Source of the DNA: a virus
IMG/VR virus record: IMGVR_UViG_3300020596_001154
Location: 1 to 64,000 of that record
Strand: one strand, 5' to 3'
DNA length: 64,000 bases
The position numbers and the translations under genes are program-made. Below, piece after piece: positions 35,499 through 44,138 of this stretch. How positions within the stretch are numbered: the first letter of the stretch is position 1; each line of letters begins with the position of its first letter. The notes under the pieces were generated by a model that worked only from the letters and a program-made list of their open reading frames with translations, ran no database searches and was not told where the DNA came from.

Positions 35499-36805
35499 AC
35501 AAAGAATCGGAGATAAAGACAGCTGCTCTCATTAAAGCTCTCAAAGATAAAGATCGGGGTGTTCGCTTGTCTGCTGCCAAAGCCCTAAGCAATCACACAG
35601 ACTCTAAAGCTACCAACGCTCTCATTAAAGCTCTCGAAGATAAAAATCTACATGTTCGCTGGTATGCTGCCGTAGCTCTAGGCAAACACAAAGATTCTAA
35701 AGCTACCGATGCCCTCATTAAAGCTCTCAAAGGTAAAAATCTACATGTTCGCTGGTATGCTACCATAGCCCTAGGCAAACACAAAGATTCTAAAGCAGCT
35801 ACCGATGCTCTCATTGAAGCTTTCGAAGATCAAGATTCGGGTGTTCGCATGTCTGCTGCCAGAGCCCTAGGCAATCACAAAGATTCTAAAGCAGCTACTG
35901 ATGCTCTCATTAAAGCTCTCCGAGATGAAGATTGGTATGTTCGCAAGTCTGCTACCATAGCCCTAGGCACTCGCACAGATTCTAAAGCCGCTACCTATGC
36001 TCTCATTAAAGCTCTCGAAGATCAAGATTCGGGTGTTCGCTGGTATGCTACCATAGCCCTAGGCAAACACAAAGATTCTAAAGCCGCTATCGATGCTCTC
36101 CTTAAAGCTCTCAAAGATGAAGATCGGAGTGTTCGCTTGTATGCTGCCAAAGCTCTAGGCAAACACAAAGATTCTAAAGTTACCGATGCTCTCATTAAAG
36201 CTCTCGAAGATAAAGATTGGTATGTTCGCAAGTCTGCTGCCATAGCCCTAGGCAATCACAAAGATTCTAAAGCGGCTACCGATGCTCTCATTAAAGCTCT
36301 CGAAGATAAAGATTGGTATGTTCGCAAGTCTGCTATCATAGCCCTAGGCACTCGCACAGATTCTAAAGCCGCTACCGATGCTCTCCTTAAAGCTTTCGAA
36401 GATAAAGATTGGCATGTTCGCTGGTCTGCTGCCTTAGCCCTAGGCAATCACAAAGATTCTAAAGCTACCGATGCTCTCCTTAAAGCTCTCAAAGATGAAA
36501 ATCCGGGTGTTCGCTGGTATGCTATCGACGCCCTAGGCAATCACAAAGATTCTAAAGCCGCTACCGATGCTCTCCTTAAAGCTCTCGAAGATAAAGATCC
36601 GAATGTTCGCAGGTATGCTGCCATAGCCATAGGCAAACACAAAGATTTTAAAGCTACCGATGCTCTCCTTAAAGCTCTCAAAGATAAAGATTGGTATGTT
36701 CGCAGGTATGCTGCCAGAGCCCTAGGCAATTACAAAGATTCTAAAGCAGCACACAAGGGGTTCAATGCAGACGAGAAGGCTTTTAAAAAAGGAGAAACAG
36801 AATGA
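35495..36805 (+). CDS. HEAT-repeat protein with 13 near-identical units
   Basis: 436 residues built almost wholly of 13 repeats of 31-32 residues with the pattern DALIKAL-DxDxxVRxxAAxALG-H-DSKAA, typical of PBS-lyase-type HEAT repeats. These form a curved superhelix that binds proteins or nucleic acid. Repeats are nearly identical also at DNA level, pointing to recent expansion. Variable positions cluster at the turn (DW-Y, DS-G, NL-H), which would line one face. GTG start with AAAGGAG upstream and a GTGA overlap. No catalytic residues are visible; probably a scaffold or binding platform. Confidence 0.85.
   Translation: MNKESEIKTAALIKALKDKDRGVRLSAAKALSNHTDSKATNALIKALEDKNLHVRWYAAVALGKHKDSKATDALIKALKGKNLHVRWYATIALGKHKDSKAATDALIEAFEDQDSGVRMSAARALGNHKDSKAATDALIKALRDEDWYVRKSATIALGTRTDSKAATYALIKALEDQDSGVRWYATIALGKHKDSKAAIDALLKALKDEDRSVRLYAAKALGKHKDSKVTDALIKALEDKDWYVRKSAAIALGNHKDSKAATDALIKALEDKDWYVRKSAIIALGTRTDSKAATDALLKAFEDKDWHVRWSAALALGNHKDSKATDALLKALKDENPGVRWYAIDALGNHKDSKAATDALLKALEDKDPNVRRYAAIAIGKHKDFKATDALLKALKDKDWYVRRYAARALGNYKDSKAAHKGFNADEKAFKKGETE
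35519..36750 (+). repeat. Tandem 93-96-bp repeat array encoding HEAT units
   Basis: Thirteen direct copies with long identical stretches such as CACAAAGATTCTAAAGC and GATGCTCTCATTAAAGCTCT. Unit length alternates between 93 and 96 bases depending on one or two GCT codons at the unit junction. All copies keep frame, so copy number could change by recombination without breaking the gene. Confidence 0.92.
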
Positions 36806-36951
36806 CCAAAGAATCGGAGATAAAGACCGCCTACCTATCAGCACGTCATGCTTACGCTGGGGCTCGAAATAACTACTATGTAGCACGTGATGCTTACACA
36901 TTAGCAAGTGATGGTCTAGACCACTACGGCGAGTTAAACAGAAGAAAATAA
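36802..36951 (+). CDS. Small Ala/Tyr-rich protein sharing the HEAT protein leader
   Basis: 49 residues, ATGA-coupled to the HEAT gene and TAATG-coupled to the next. Its start MTKESEIKTA nearly duplicates the HEAT protein start MNKESEIKTA, also at DNA level (AAAGAATCGGAGATAAAGAC). The rest is helical with repeated A-R-x-A-Y elements. It is probably derived from the duplication that built the array. Function unknown. Confidence 0.55.
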   Translation: MTKESEIKTAYLSARHAYAGARNNYYVARDAYTLASDGLDHYGELNRRK

Positions 36952-37523
36952 TGAGCGAAAATAAAAAACTACACAGTTATGAAGGCGAGAAAGCCACAAG
37001 GACCGGAGCTTACTACGAAAAGCTCCTGAAGAAGTTCTGTGGCCCAGACTATCATAACTTACTTAGACCACAGAAGAGATCAGAAGTCCGACAGTTTCTT
37101 AGGTTTAGTAAGACTTCACTAGTCTACGGCATTCCCCAGGAAGTCAATTGCTTTCGAACCGAAGCTTTCAATATTATCGTACACAACCATTTAACTGCCG
37201 TTAGAACTAACGACACAGCCCTAGTCAAATTAAACTTCCATGAACTAGGAGAGTTACCAGACACCACTATTGAAAACAGCATGGAACTTTTAACCCCAGA
37301 TTTCCTTTGGCTAGATATCTGTACCACGAAAAATTCCTTCATCCCACATCAAATTATGTTGATAGTTAACATGCGAATGGAACAAGGCAAGCGTACAGTG
37401 ATCTACTCTCCAGCAGCGGATGACCGGGCTTGGCAGCGTCTATATGAATCAGACGTTTTCATTAAGTTCCTGAATAGGTTTAAAGAAAAGTCACAGGCTC
37501 TCGAAGTTAAGGGGTACGAATGA
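36951..37523 (+). CDS. Hypothetical protein, possible degenerate helicase loader
   Basis: 190 residues. The C-terminal half contains a strand-Asp segment PDFLWLDICTT (about 119-129) and a second strand KRTVIYSPAAD, similar in spacing to Walker B and sensor 1 of DnaC-like loaders. No Walker A is present. It lies directly before, and ATGA-overlaps, the replicative helicase gene. Function as loader or helicase partner is inference. Confidence 0.5.
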   Translation: MSENKKLHSYEGEKATRTGAYYEKLLKKFCGPDYHNLLRPQKRSEVRQFLRFSKTSLVYGIPQEVNCFRTEAFNIIVHNHLTAVRTNDTALVKLNFHELGELPDTTIENSMELLTPDFLWLDICTTKNSFIPHQIMLIVNMRMEQGKRTVIYSPAADDRAWQRLYESDVFIKFLNRFKEKSQALEVKGYE

Positions 37524-38866
37524 GCGAAGCAACACAATATTCCTATAACGTTCTTTCAGGCTTATTCTCTGATAGAGTAATTAAACTGAAAGCGCAGATC
37601 AAGCAGAGCTACTTCACAGACCCAGCTCAAATGCAGCTATACACTTTCTGCACTGAATTTTATGCGAGTACTAAAACTGTACCAACAGTTCAAGTTGTAG
37701 AAGATGCATTTAAAGATAAACTGTGGGACATCCAACAAGAAGTAAAGACAATTCTCGGCAAGCTCAATGTACTAATTGATGACGCCCTTTTCGAACACTC
37801 ACTACAGAATTTCATACAAGACCATAAGATTTCACTCCTGGTCAGTAACTCAAAAAAGGTCGCAAATGTACAGTCCATTGGCTTCGACAAAGTGCTAGAT
37901 GATACTCGTAAAGTCCTGAACACAATTACCGGCATTGAGAATTCAAAGCTCAATATCTACAACTCTGATATTAAAGATGATGTTGACTCCTTCTTAACGA
38001 GAACGTTCGATAAGACTATTGATACTCCGGGCATCCCTGTTAGAAATCCCATCATCAACAGAATTACTGGTGGTATGCAGCCGAAGCGCCTGTGGGTTAT
38101 AGCTGGAGCTTCGGGTGAATGTAAGTCTACCTATCTTAAAAATCTAGCGTACGATTCTTTAATCGCTGGCGCTAATACTTTCTACTGTACTGTGGAAGAA
38201 GACCAAGATCAGGTTCTTAGAGTACTAACTACTATTCACGTCTTTAGAAAGTATAGTGTTATCCTAGAATCTGCCAAATATAAAACCTACACTGCTGAGG
38301 AAGAAAAACTATTCAGACAAGCCCAAGAAGACTTCCTTAGCTTGAGCAGCAACATAACTATTTTTGAATTGCCGCAACGCTATAGCTACTCTAATTTTGA
38401 GAGCATGTTAACGCAACAGAACTCAATCAAAAAGATCGACGCAGTATTTCTAGATTACTTACTGCTCCTAAAGCCGGACAGTAAAAGATCTCAGCAGCAT
38501 GAAGAGAGTGAACAGCTCTACAATGAAGCTAGACAGCTGGCTAATGGATTCGACGGGGGCCGTGGTATATTTGTTTGTACCGCCCACCAAGTTAATCGAG
38601 AAGGCTGGAAGAAGGCTAAGAAACGTGGTCATTATGTAGCCGAGGATTTAGCCAAGACAGTAGCAGCACAACAAGCCCCAGATTTAGTTATTGCTAATTA
38701 TCTTGATCCTGAGCTTAGATCTCAAAATGAACTCAGACAAAACCTGCTAAAGAACAGAGGTGGAGAATTCTACAATGAACCTTGGATCTGTCCCATTCAG
38801 TTAGAGTGTGGAATTATCAACCCTCCTCTTGATATGGATGACATTCCAAAAGACCTTAAGCTATGA
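37520..38866 (+). CDS. Replicative DNA helicase (DnaB-like)
   Basis: 448 residues. A helical N-terminal domain (about 1-140), a linker, then a RecA-fold core with GGMQPKRLWVIAGASGECKS (about 184-203), Walker B IDAVFLDYLLLL and the arginine-rich end typical of DnaB/gp41. It unwinds the fork for the phage polymerase. Walker A reads GECKST instead of GEGKST: codon 201 is TGT (38120-38122) where GGT would give the standard Gly. Genes for a primase zinc finger and polymerase follow in the same operon. Confidence 0.85.
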   Translation: MSEATQYSYNVLSGLFSDRVIKLKAQIKQSYFTDPAQMQLYTFCTEFYASTKTVPTVQVVEDAFKDKLWDIQQEVKTILGKLNVLIDDALFEHSLQNFIQDHKISLLVSNSKKVANVQSIGFDKVLDDTRKVLNTITGIENSKLNIYNSDIKDDVDSFLTRTFDKTIDTPGIPVRNPIINRITGGMQPKRLWVIAGASGECKSTYLKNLAYDSLIAGANTFYCTVEEDQDQVLRVLTTIHVFRKYSVILESAKYKTYTAEEEKLFRQAQEDFLSLSSNITIFELPQRYSYSNFESMLTQQNSIKKIDAVFLDYLLLLKPDSKRSQQHEESEQLYNEARQLANGFDGGRGIFVCTAHQVNREGWKKAKKRGHYVAEDLAKTVAAQQAPDLVIANYLDPELRSQNELRQNLLKNRGGEFYNEPWICPIQLECGIINPPLDMDDIPKDLKL

Positions 38867-38988
38867 GTTTACGAGAAATATATAGTAGATTTGAACTAGA
38901 GTTTCACGTAGACTTACCCAGTGTATATTTTGGAGTTGTACATAACCACTTGGGGTTCAATCAATGGGTTTGGAGTATTCATAGATGA
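38863..38988 (+). CDS. Tiny aromatic protein, tandem copy 1
   Basis: 41 residues, ATGA-overlapping the helicase gene. It begins MSLREIYSRFELEF and has YFGVV and a C-terminal WVWSIHR. It appears related to the two following ORFs in length, start and aromatic pattern. The end of this gene encodes GGAGTATT, the ribosome binding site of copy 2. Confidence 0.45.
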   Translation: MSLREIYSRFELEFHVDLPSVYFGVVHNHLGFNQWVWSIHR

Positions 38989-39128
38989 GCGTTGACGAAG
39001 TATACAAGTGTTTTAACCTGCACTTTTACAGAGCCGATGATAACGCAGGTGGATGGTGTGGCCTCTATAACTCCGACAAATTCGGACCCAAATTCAGCTA
39101 TCTCTGGTGGATCGGAGTATTTAAGTGA
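38985..39128 (+). CDS. Tiny aromatic protein, tandem copy 2
   Basis: 47 residues beginning MSVDEVYKCFNLHF with a WWIGVFK end; ATGA-coupled to copy 1. It carries the same GGAGTATT near its 3' end, placed to drive copy 3. Rich in Phe, Trp and Tyr. Function unknown. Confidence 0.45.
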   Translation: MSVDEVYKCFNLHFYRADDNAGGWCGLYNSDKFGPKFSYLWWIGVFK

Positions 39129-39259
39129 TGAGCCTAGAAAGAGTACTGATTAGCTTTGGCCTAGAGTGCCGAGTCAACTATTTCTGGTTTGGAATACATC
39201 GAGTCACCGCACCAGTCTACACAATAATCTGGGATATGTCTTTGAGGCCAACCAAATGA
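39128..39259 (+). CDS. Tiny aromatic protein, tandem copy 3
   Basis: 43 residues beginning MSLERVLISFGLEC with NYFWFGIHR, close to the YFG...IHR elements of copy 1. It shares one base with the stop of copy 2 and overlaps the primase gene by ATGA. The triple arrangement suggests local tandem duplication. Confidence 0.45.
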   Translation: MSLERVLISFGLECRVNYFWFGIHRVTAPVYTIIWDMSLRPTK

Positions 39260-39702
39260 ATGGGCTTAAGTTTACACTACAAGTATTAAAAGACTACGGC
39301 TACGAGATCCCGCAGATCAATAGAAACATCTGCTGCCTTTTCCATGAAGAAACTCGTCCATCAGCCAGACTCTACGAAACAGGAAGCTACCACTGCTGGT
39401 CAGGTAAGTGTGGCGCACACTTCTCCGATGGCCTAGGCGCTATCATGCAGATTGAGGGCTGTCACTACAAAGACGCACTGACAATTGCTGGGAATAGATA
39501 CGGATTTCAAGTACCTGAAAAAGACATGGTATCTATGAAAGAGTTTTATTCACTAGAAGAGGCAATAGTAAAAAAGGTTATCGAACAAAAACCTATGCTA
39601 TTCTTGTCAGTCTACAAAACTTTAGATACAATCATATCAGAACGTGATTTAGATAAAATGAAAAAGCTTTATACAAAACTATCTCAAGGAGAAATTAAGT
39701 GA
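39256..39702 (+). CDS. Primase zinc-finger (CHC2-type) subunit
   Basis: 148 residues. The CHC2-like zinc site is visible as NICCLFHEETRPSARLY followed by SYHCWSGKCGAHFSDGLGAI (about 20-58), the DNA-recognition domain of DnaG primases. No RNA polymerase or TOPRIM domain follows; those are encoded separately at 53196-53765 on the other strand. The frame is open upstream, but ATG 39256 overlaps the previous stop and is preceded by GAGG, so it is preferred. GTGA-coupled to the polymerase. Confidence 0.75.
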   Translation: MNGLKFTLQVLKDYGYEIPQINRNICCLFHEETRPSARLYETGSYHCWSGKCGAHFSDGLGAIMQIEGCHYKDALTIAGNRYGFQVPEKDMVSMKEFYSLEEAIVKKVIEQKPMLFLSVYKTLDTIISERDLDKMKKLYTKLSQGEIK

Positions 39703-41732
39703 GTAAAGAGTGGATGAATTCATGCTCCTTTACTTTAGTAGACTCTAAAGAGAAGCTCACATACCTAAAGACTCAAATTGAGTCAGCTCAATTCGTAGGA
39801 TTGGATCTAGAAACTACTGGACTTGACTGGCTATCAGACTGGATTGTTGGCGTAGCTATTTCTACCGGAGAAGATCAAGGCTACTATATTCCTATCGACC
39901 ACAAAGATTCTAACAATCTCAGCATTGCTTTGGTAAAACAAGAGTTGCATGAGATCCTTCTAAAGAAGAAAGTTATCTACTTCAATGCCGCATTCGACCG
40001 AAGTATGCTTATCAAAGCAGATATGGATGTTCCTGGAGAAGATGCAATGCTTCTTATCTACCACAAAAATACAGAGAAGTATAAGGCAGTCGGTTTAAAG
40101 AAAGCCTCTAAAGAGTTCTTGAACCGGGAAATGATCGAGTTCAAAGACCTATTCACAGACGAAGAGAAGAAGCGGGTAGACCGAAAAGTTCCGAGCCTAA
40201 AGTTGAATAAAAAACCAGCCACAGATTGCCTAGCCTATGCCTGTAGCGATGCGATTAATACTTGGTTACTTTATAAGAAAGAGCGACATAGACTCCCGCC
40301 GAGAATGGAAAGTGTTTATGAGATCGACAATAAATTTATAGACTATATCTTAGCCATTCAAGATACAGGCTTCGATGTAGACCTCAAGTATCTTTCAGAA
40401 TTACGTAAGCGTATTCAAGGTAAGATATCGATGCTGCAAGATCGAATGAATGCCGCAGCTGGGTTTGAAGTGAACCCCAATGCCTCCGCATCTATTTGGA
40501 AAGCACTGACCTCCTTCGGTGTAGAGCCCACTAAGTTCACGGAGAAATCCAATAAGCCAGCCTTTGACGCAGATACTCTAGATGGAGTTGATCACCCGTT
40601 TGCTAAAGATGTTAGTGATTACAAGATCTTAACTAAGACCCTTTCAACCTACATAGACGCTCTAGAACAAGGTATCCATCCTAAAACAGGACGCTGCCAC
40701 TCCCTATACCCCTATACTTTTACCTCTACAGGCCGCCTCTCCTCTACTGCTATGAAGGATACTAACATGAAGAAGTTAGGTATCAATGCACAGCAGGTAG
40801 CTAAGATGATCATATCGGACTCAAAACATGAGTTCTTTCAAGAGTTTAAGTCTGATTCTATCAGAAAAGCAATCATCCCTCCTAAGGGTTATATCCTAGG
40901 CTCCTTAGACTGGTCAGCTGTAGAGCTCCGTATTGCAGCACACTTCTCCCAAGAACCCATCTGGCTAGAAGGGTTTAGGAAGAATGAAGACTTACATCAG
41001 AAGCTAGCAGATACTATTAACAATAAGCTAGGTCTAAACATAGATAGAACTAAAGCCAAGAATGCCCAGTTTAATATGTTATACGCTTTCTACTGGTCCA
41101 CCTTTGCTGAGAACCAAGGAATCTCTATGGAAGAGGCTGAGATGCTCTATAAGGCCTTCTTCAGCACAGTGGTATACTATGACCGCTGGAGAGAGAGCTA
41201 TAAGAAGCAAGCCTATACCCAGGGCTATTCAGAGACCATGTATGGACGTAGGCGTGTAGTGGGTAGCTATGCTGAAGCCAGAGATCTACAGAACTATCTC
41301 AAAAACTTAGATAAAAAGTATGAGAACTATAGCCGTGAGGAAAAGAGTCTGTACCGACAGTACCGTATGAAACGGTCTCAGGGAGACCGGGAAGCTATAA
41401 ACCATAGGGTCCAAGGGACTTGCCTAGACTTTATGAAGATAGCTGGGATTAAGATTTGCAAGGAAATGGCCCGGGAAGGGCTTTGGAGAACAGATGTAAT
41501 CCCAATGATGGTCGTCCATGATGAAGCCAACTTTGCAGTAAAGGGCGAGATATTGACTATTGACCGGTCCGGGACGGACCCTTTAGTTATAGTATCTCCT
41601 GAAGCCACGGCCAACCTAGCCAAGATCAAGAAGATCATGGAGAACGTAGCCCCCGCTAACTTTTCTGTACCCCTTGTTTGTGAAGTAGAAGCCGGTTTAA
41701 ACTGGAAAGAACTCTACAAACTTAAGGTTTAA
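39699..41732 (+). CDS. Family A DNA polymerase with 3'-5' exonuclease
   Basis: 677 residues. The exonuclease domain has VGLDLETTGLD (D36, E38), YFNAAFDRS and YACSDAINT. The polymerase domain has motif A SLDWSAVELR (D404), a motif B region RTKAKNAQFNMLYAFY and motif C MVVHDEAN (H607, D608). No 5'-nuclease domain is present, as in T7-like enzymes. It is the main replicative polymerase. GTG start, AAGGAG upstream. Motif B reads FNMLYA where KxxxFGxxYG is usual. Confidence 0.92.
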   Translation: MSKEWMNSCSFTLVDSKEKLTYLKTQIESAQFVGLDLETTGLDWLSDWIVGVAISTGEDQGYYIPIDHKDSNNLSIALVKQELHEILLKKKVIYFNAAFDRSMLIKADMDVPGEDAMLLIYHKNTEKYKAVGLKKASKEFLNREMIEFKDLFTDEEKKRVDRKVPSLKLNKKPATDCLAYACSDAINTWLLYKKERHRLPPRMESVYEIDNKFIDYILAIQDTGFDVDLKYLSELRKRIQGKISMLQDRMNAAAGFEVNPNASASIWKALTSFGVEPTKFTEKSNKPAFDADTLDGVDHPFAKDVSDYKILTKTLSTYIDALEQGIHPKTGRCHSLYPYTFTSTGRLSSTAMKDTNMKKLGINAQQVAKMIISDSKHEFFQEFKSDSIRKAIIPPKGYILGSLDWSAVELRIAAHFSQEPIWLEGFRKNEDLHQKLADTINNKLGLNIDRTKAKNAQFNMLYAFYWSTFAENQGISMEEAEMLYKAFFSTVVYYDRWRESYKKQAYTQGYSETMYGRRRVVGSYAEARDLQNYLKNLDKKYENYSREEKSLYRQYRMKRSQGDREAINHRVQGTCLDFMKIAGIKICKEMAREGLWRTDVIPMMVVHDEANFAVKGEILTIDRSGTDPLVIVSPEATANLAKIKKIMENVAPANFSVPLVCEVEAGLNWKELYKLKV

Positions 41733-41772
41733 TATAGTCTGCTGTATTTAACCTTAAATAGACCAGCCCCTG

Positions 41773-41801
41773 TTGACAGTAAAACTAATTATTGATAAGG
41801 T
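41773..41801 (+). promoter_or_regulatory. Sigma70-like promoter after the polymerase gene
   Basis: Perfect TTGACA (41773-41778), 17-base spacer, TAAGGT (41796-41801), in the 104-base gap. It would give the abundant ssDNA-binding protein its own transcript. Confidence 0.6.
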
Positions 41802-41836
41802 AAACTCAAGAGTTAACCATCCATGAAAGGAACTAT

Positions 41837-42844
41837 ATGACCATACAACCCAATTTCTCAGACGGTGAATTAGATCTAGACTCCCTTAATTCGGGAACGA
41901 AAAAGAAGTATGCCAAGATTATGTCTGTCCCTGCTGGGAAATCTACCTTTAGAATTTTACCCGTAACAGGGGGAAAGAAACCGTTTGTAGAGCATTGGTA
42001 TCAATGGTTCAAGTTTGTAACTACGACTCCGGATGGAGAGTCTAAGACTTTCTGGTCTACAGGGAAGACAGCTGAGTTCAATAACCCTATCAGAGTTAAG
42101 CTCCAAGCTATTGGAAAACGTAAGTCTGAATTAGAAAAGGCTCATGGAGAATCCGTTGTTAATAGCAATGGACAGACAAGCTTTAAAGTTAATGAAGAGA
42201 AGCTGCCTAAAGATATCCAAACTGAGTATCGAAAGCTTAAAGCAGCTGAGCGGTATTTGAAGTCTACACGTCACGTGTTCTGTAATGCAGCCACTTTAGA
42301 CGGAAGCCACACAGTTCTACGTATGCCTAAGACTGCTTATGAGTTAGTTAAGAATGAAGTTATTCGTTTGAAGAATGAAGGTGAAACTCTTAATGCTTTA
42401 AGTCTTTCAGATTCAACTACTGTTGCTGAAGGAAAAACTACACCGAGTTTTGGTGTATGGTTTGATTTTGATCGTACAGGAGAAGGACTTGGAACTAAGT
42501 ATGTTATTAAAGTTCGAAAGACTCGCACGAAAGTTGAAATTAATGGAAAGACTTTGATTGATGAGCAGTTTGACCACACCCCTCTTTCAGATGAAATTCA
42601 ATCTAACTATGCAAGCATGGTTGTAGATCTAGACACTCTTATCCCTTCTTACACCAATGAGGAACTCACCGAGATTCTTAAAGGCAACAAGAAAGTTGTG
42701 GATTTGAAGAATGGCTATACTCCTAAGGAAACTTCAGGAGCTAGCGAGCAGGAAGTATCTAGTGGAGATGCGCTGGAAGGACTGTCCTTGGATGATTCTG
42801 AAGTATCAGCCTTGCAAGATGATATTCCAACTATCGATCTTTAA
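41837..42844 (+). CDS. Probable single-stranded DNA-binding protein (gp32-like)
   Basis: 335 residues. A core with FRILPVTGGKKPFVEHWYQW and many aromatic and basic residues is followed by a strongly acidic C-terminal tail (EGLSLDDSEVSALQDDIPTI). This is the arrangement of T4 gp32-type proteins, whose tail recruits partners. It is placed between polymerase and recombinase genes with its own promoter, as expected for a highly expressed protein. The family is inferred from architecture, not a catalytic motif. Confidence 0.68.
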   Translation: MTIQPNFSDGELDLDSLNSGTKKKYAKIMSVPAGKSTFRILPVTGGKKPFVEHWYQWFKFVTTTPDGESKTFWSTGKTAEFNNPIRVKLQAIGKRKSELEKAHGESVVNSNGQTSFKVNEEKLPKDIQTEYRKLKAAERYLKSTRHVFCNAATLDGSHTVLRMPKTAYELVKNEVIRLKNEGETLNALSLSDSTTVAEGKTTPSFGVWFDFDRTGEGLGTKYVIKVRKTRTKVEINGKTLIDEQFDHTPLSDEIQSNYASMVVDLDTLIPSYTNEELTEILKGNKKVVDLKNGYTPKETSGASEQEVSSGDALEGLSLDDSEVSALQDDIPTIDL

Positions 42845-42879
42845 ACAGCCAGAGGCTTCATAACTGAAAGTACCTTTAA

Positions 42880-43413
42880 ATGAAATTAGATGAAATTTAC
42901 GGTGAGTTAATTAATCTTAATGAGATCTCTATACCTCCCGATGCGAAAGATCGCGGGTATGATTATATCTTTGAGATTGTAAGTCGGATTAGATCAGCAC
43001 AGGATTTCTGTACAAGGTATTTAGTTGACTGTAATCAGAAGCTTAGCGCATCTAAAAAGATATTACTTGCACGGCAAAGTGAAATTGATATGTATGTGTT
43101 TGAAGCCCTTAAAGTCAGGAAGTATTTAGAGCAGATCAAGTCTTTTCCAGAGAGAAAAGAAATGATTAAGCTAGAAGCTATTACTTCTATTGACATTAGA
43201 GGGGCTGAAGAACAGCATGATGCTCTATCTAATCTGAAGGATGCTCTTTCTAACACCCTTACTAATCTAAGGACAGCGAAGGAAGAACTCAACATGATTA
43301 TTGGATTACTTAAACAAGAGTTCAAAGACTCAAACTCGGGAGCTATGTGGAACAATCCACTACCTTCTAATAACCATGAAAACCCTCTCAAGGACATGGA
43401 GTTTTTAGAGTAA
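42880..43413 (+). CDS. Hypothetical helical protein
   Basis: 177 residues, almost entirely helical and charged, with coiled-coil-like stretches (about 50-75 and 100-150) and a short polar tail. It lies between the putative ssDNA-binding protein and a Cys-containing protein, and overlaps the latter by one base. No recognised domain. Confidence 0.68.
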   Translation: MKLDEIYGELINLNEISIPPDAKDRGYDYIFEIVSRIRSAQDFCTRYLVDCNQKLSASKKILLARQSEIDMYVFEALKVRKYLEQIKSFPERKEMIKLEAITSIDIRGAEEQHDALSNLKDALSNTLTNLRTAKEELNMIIGLLKQEFKDSNSGAMWNNPLPSNNHENPLKDMEFLE

Positions 43414-44135
43414 TGAACTTCAACGATGAACTAGATTTAGGGACATTAGATGCAGCTCCAGAGCTTGTACCACAAGCTGTAGTTGTTAACGAGACCTCTA
43501 AGGCAGTGAAGCTCGGTGGTAAACTAGGGCACTTTAATATTGTAGGTACGCACACCAATTTCAAATCGTTCACTGCTGTAGTCCTAGATGTAAAGACCAA
43601 ACGTATGTGGTTCATGGGAAATGGGACCTCTTACTTCTGCCGGTCTGATGATTCTAATAAACCTATCCAGTCAAGTTCTGAGAACTATAAACAACAGGCT
43701 CCGTCCTGCGGGATCTGTCCGAAAGCTAAGTGGAATGGAAGACAGAAGCCACCAGACTGTCAAAACTCTTTAGACCTAACCCTAGCCACTTTAACAGATG
43801 GTGTGCCTAAAGTTCTAGAAGTCTCCTTTAAAAGCTCTGGTATGAAAGAGATAAAGAATGCTCTAGAATACATGTCAGAGAACGGAGGGCTGACTTTCAG
43901 CAAGCTTAAACTAGAGACCCAGATAATTGAAGGGAGAAACTTCGATTATTTTACTGTTGCTGTGGGAGAAATTTCCCAATTGACAGATGAAGAGCGAGGG
44001 TCTATCCTACCTTTAGTGACTAAGTATTCCCCTAAAACTGAAACCATTCATTGGGAACAGCCCGCTGAGATTGAAATCACCAGTGATGAGGTTTCCTCTT
44101 TCAGCAGCAACTTAATTGAAATAGATTTGGAGTAA
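43413..44135 (+). CDS. Hypothetical protein with cysteine cluster
   Basis: 240 residues. A central segment with YFCRSDD, then APSCGICPKAKWNGRQKPPD and C, could bind a metal. The N-terminal 20 residues and the C-terminal tail (SSNLIEIDLE) are acidic, like the preceding ssDNA-binding candidate. It is probably another DNA-metabolism protein, but no family is recognised. GGAG lies upstream within the preceding gene. Confidence 0.65.
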   Translation: MNFNDELDLGTLDAAPELVPQAVVVNETSKAVKLGGKLGHFNIVGTHTNFKSFTAVVLDVKTKRMWFMGNGTSYFCRSDDSNKPIQSSSENYKQQAPSCGICPKAKWNGRQKPPDCQNSLDLTLATLTDGVPKVLEVSFKSSGMKEIKNALEYMSENGGLTFSKLKLETQIIEGRNFDYFTVAVGEISQLTDEERGSILPLVTKYSPKTETIHWEQPAEIEITSDEVSSFSSNLIEIDLE

Positions 44136-44138
44136 CCA

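Noticed and set aside
35593-36729. Several minus-strand ORFs of 60-77 codons opposite the HEAT gene
   Set aside because: They arise because the repeat is open in an antisense frame; the products are Arg/Ser/Leu low-complexity repeats.
35519-36750. Regular direct repeats resembling a CRISPR-like array
   Set aside because: Units are 93-96 bp, contiguous and in frame, and they encode HEAT helices; there are no spacers or palindromic repeats.
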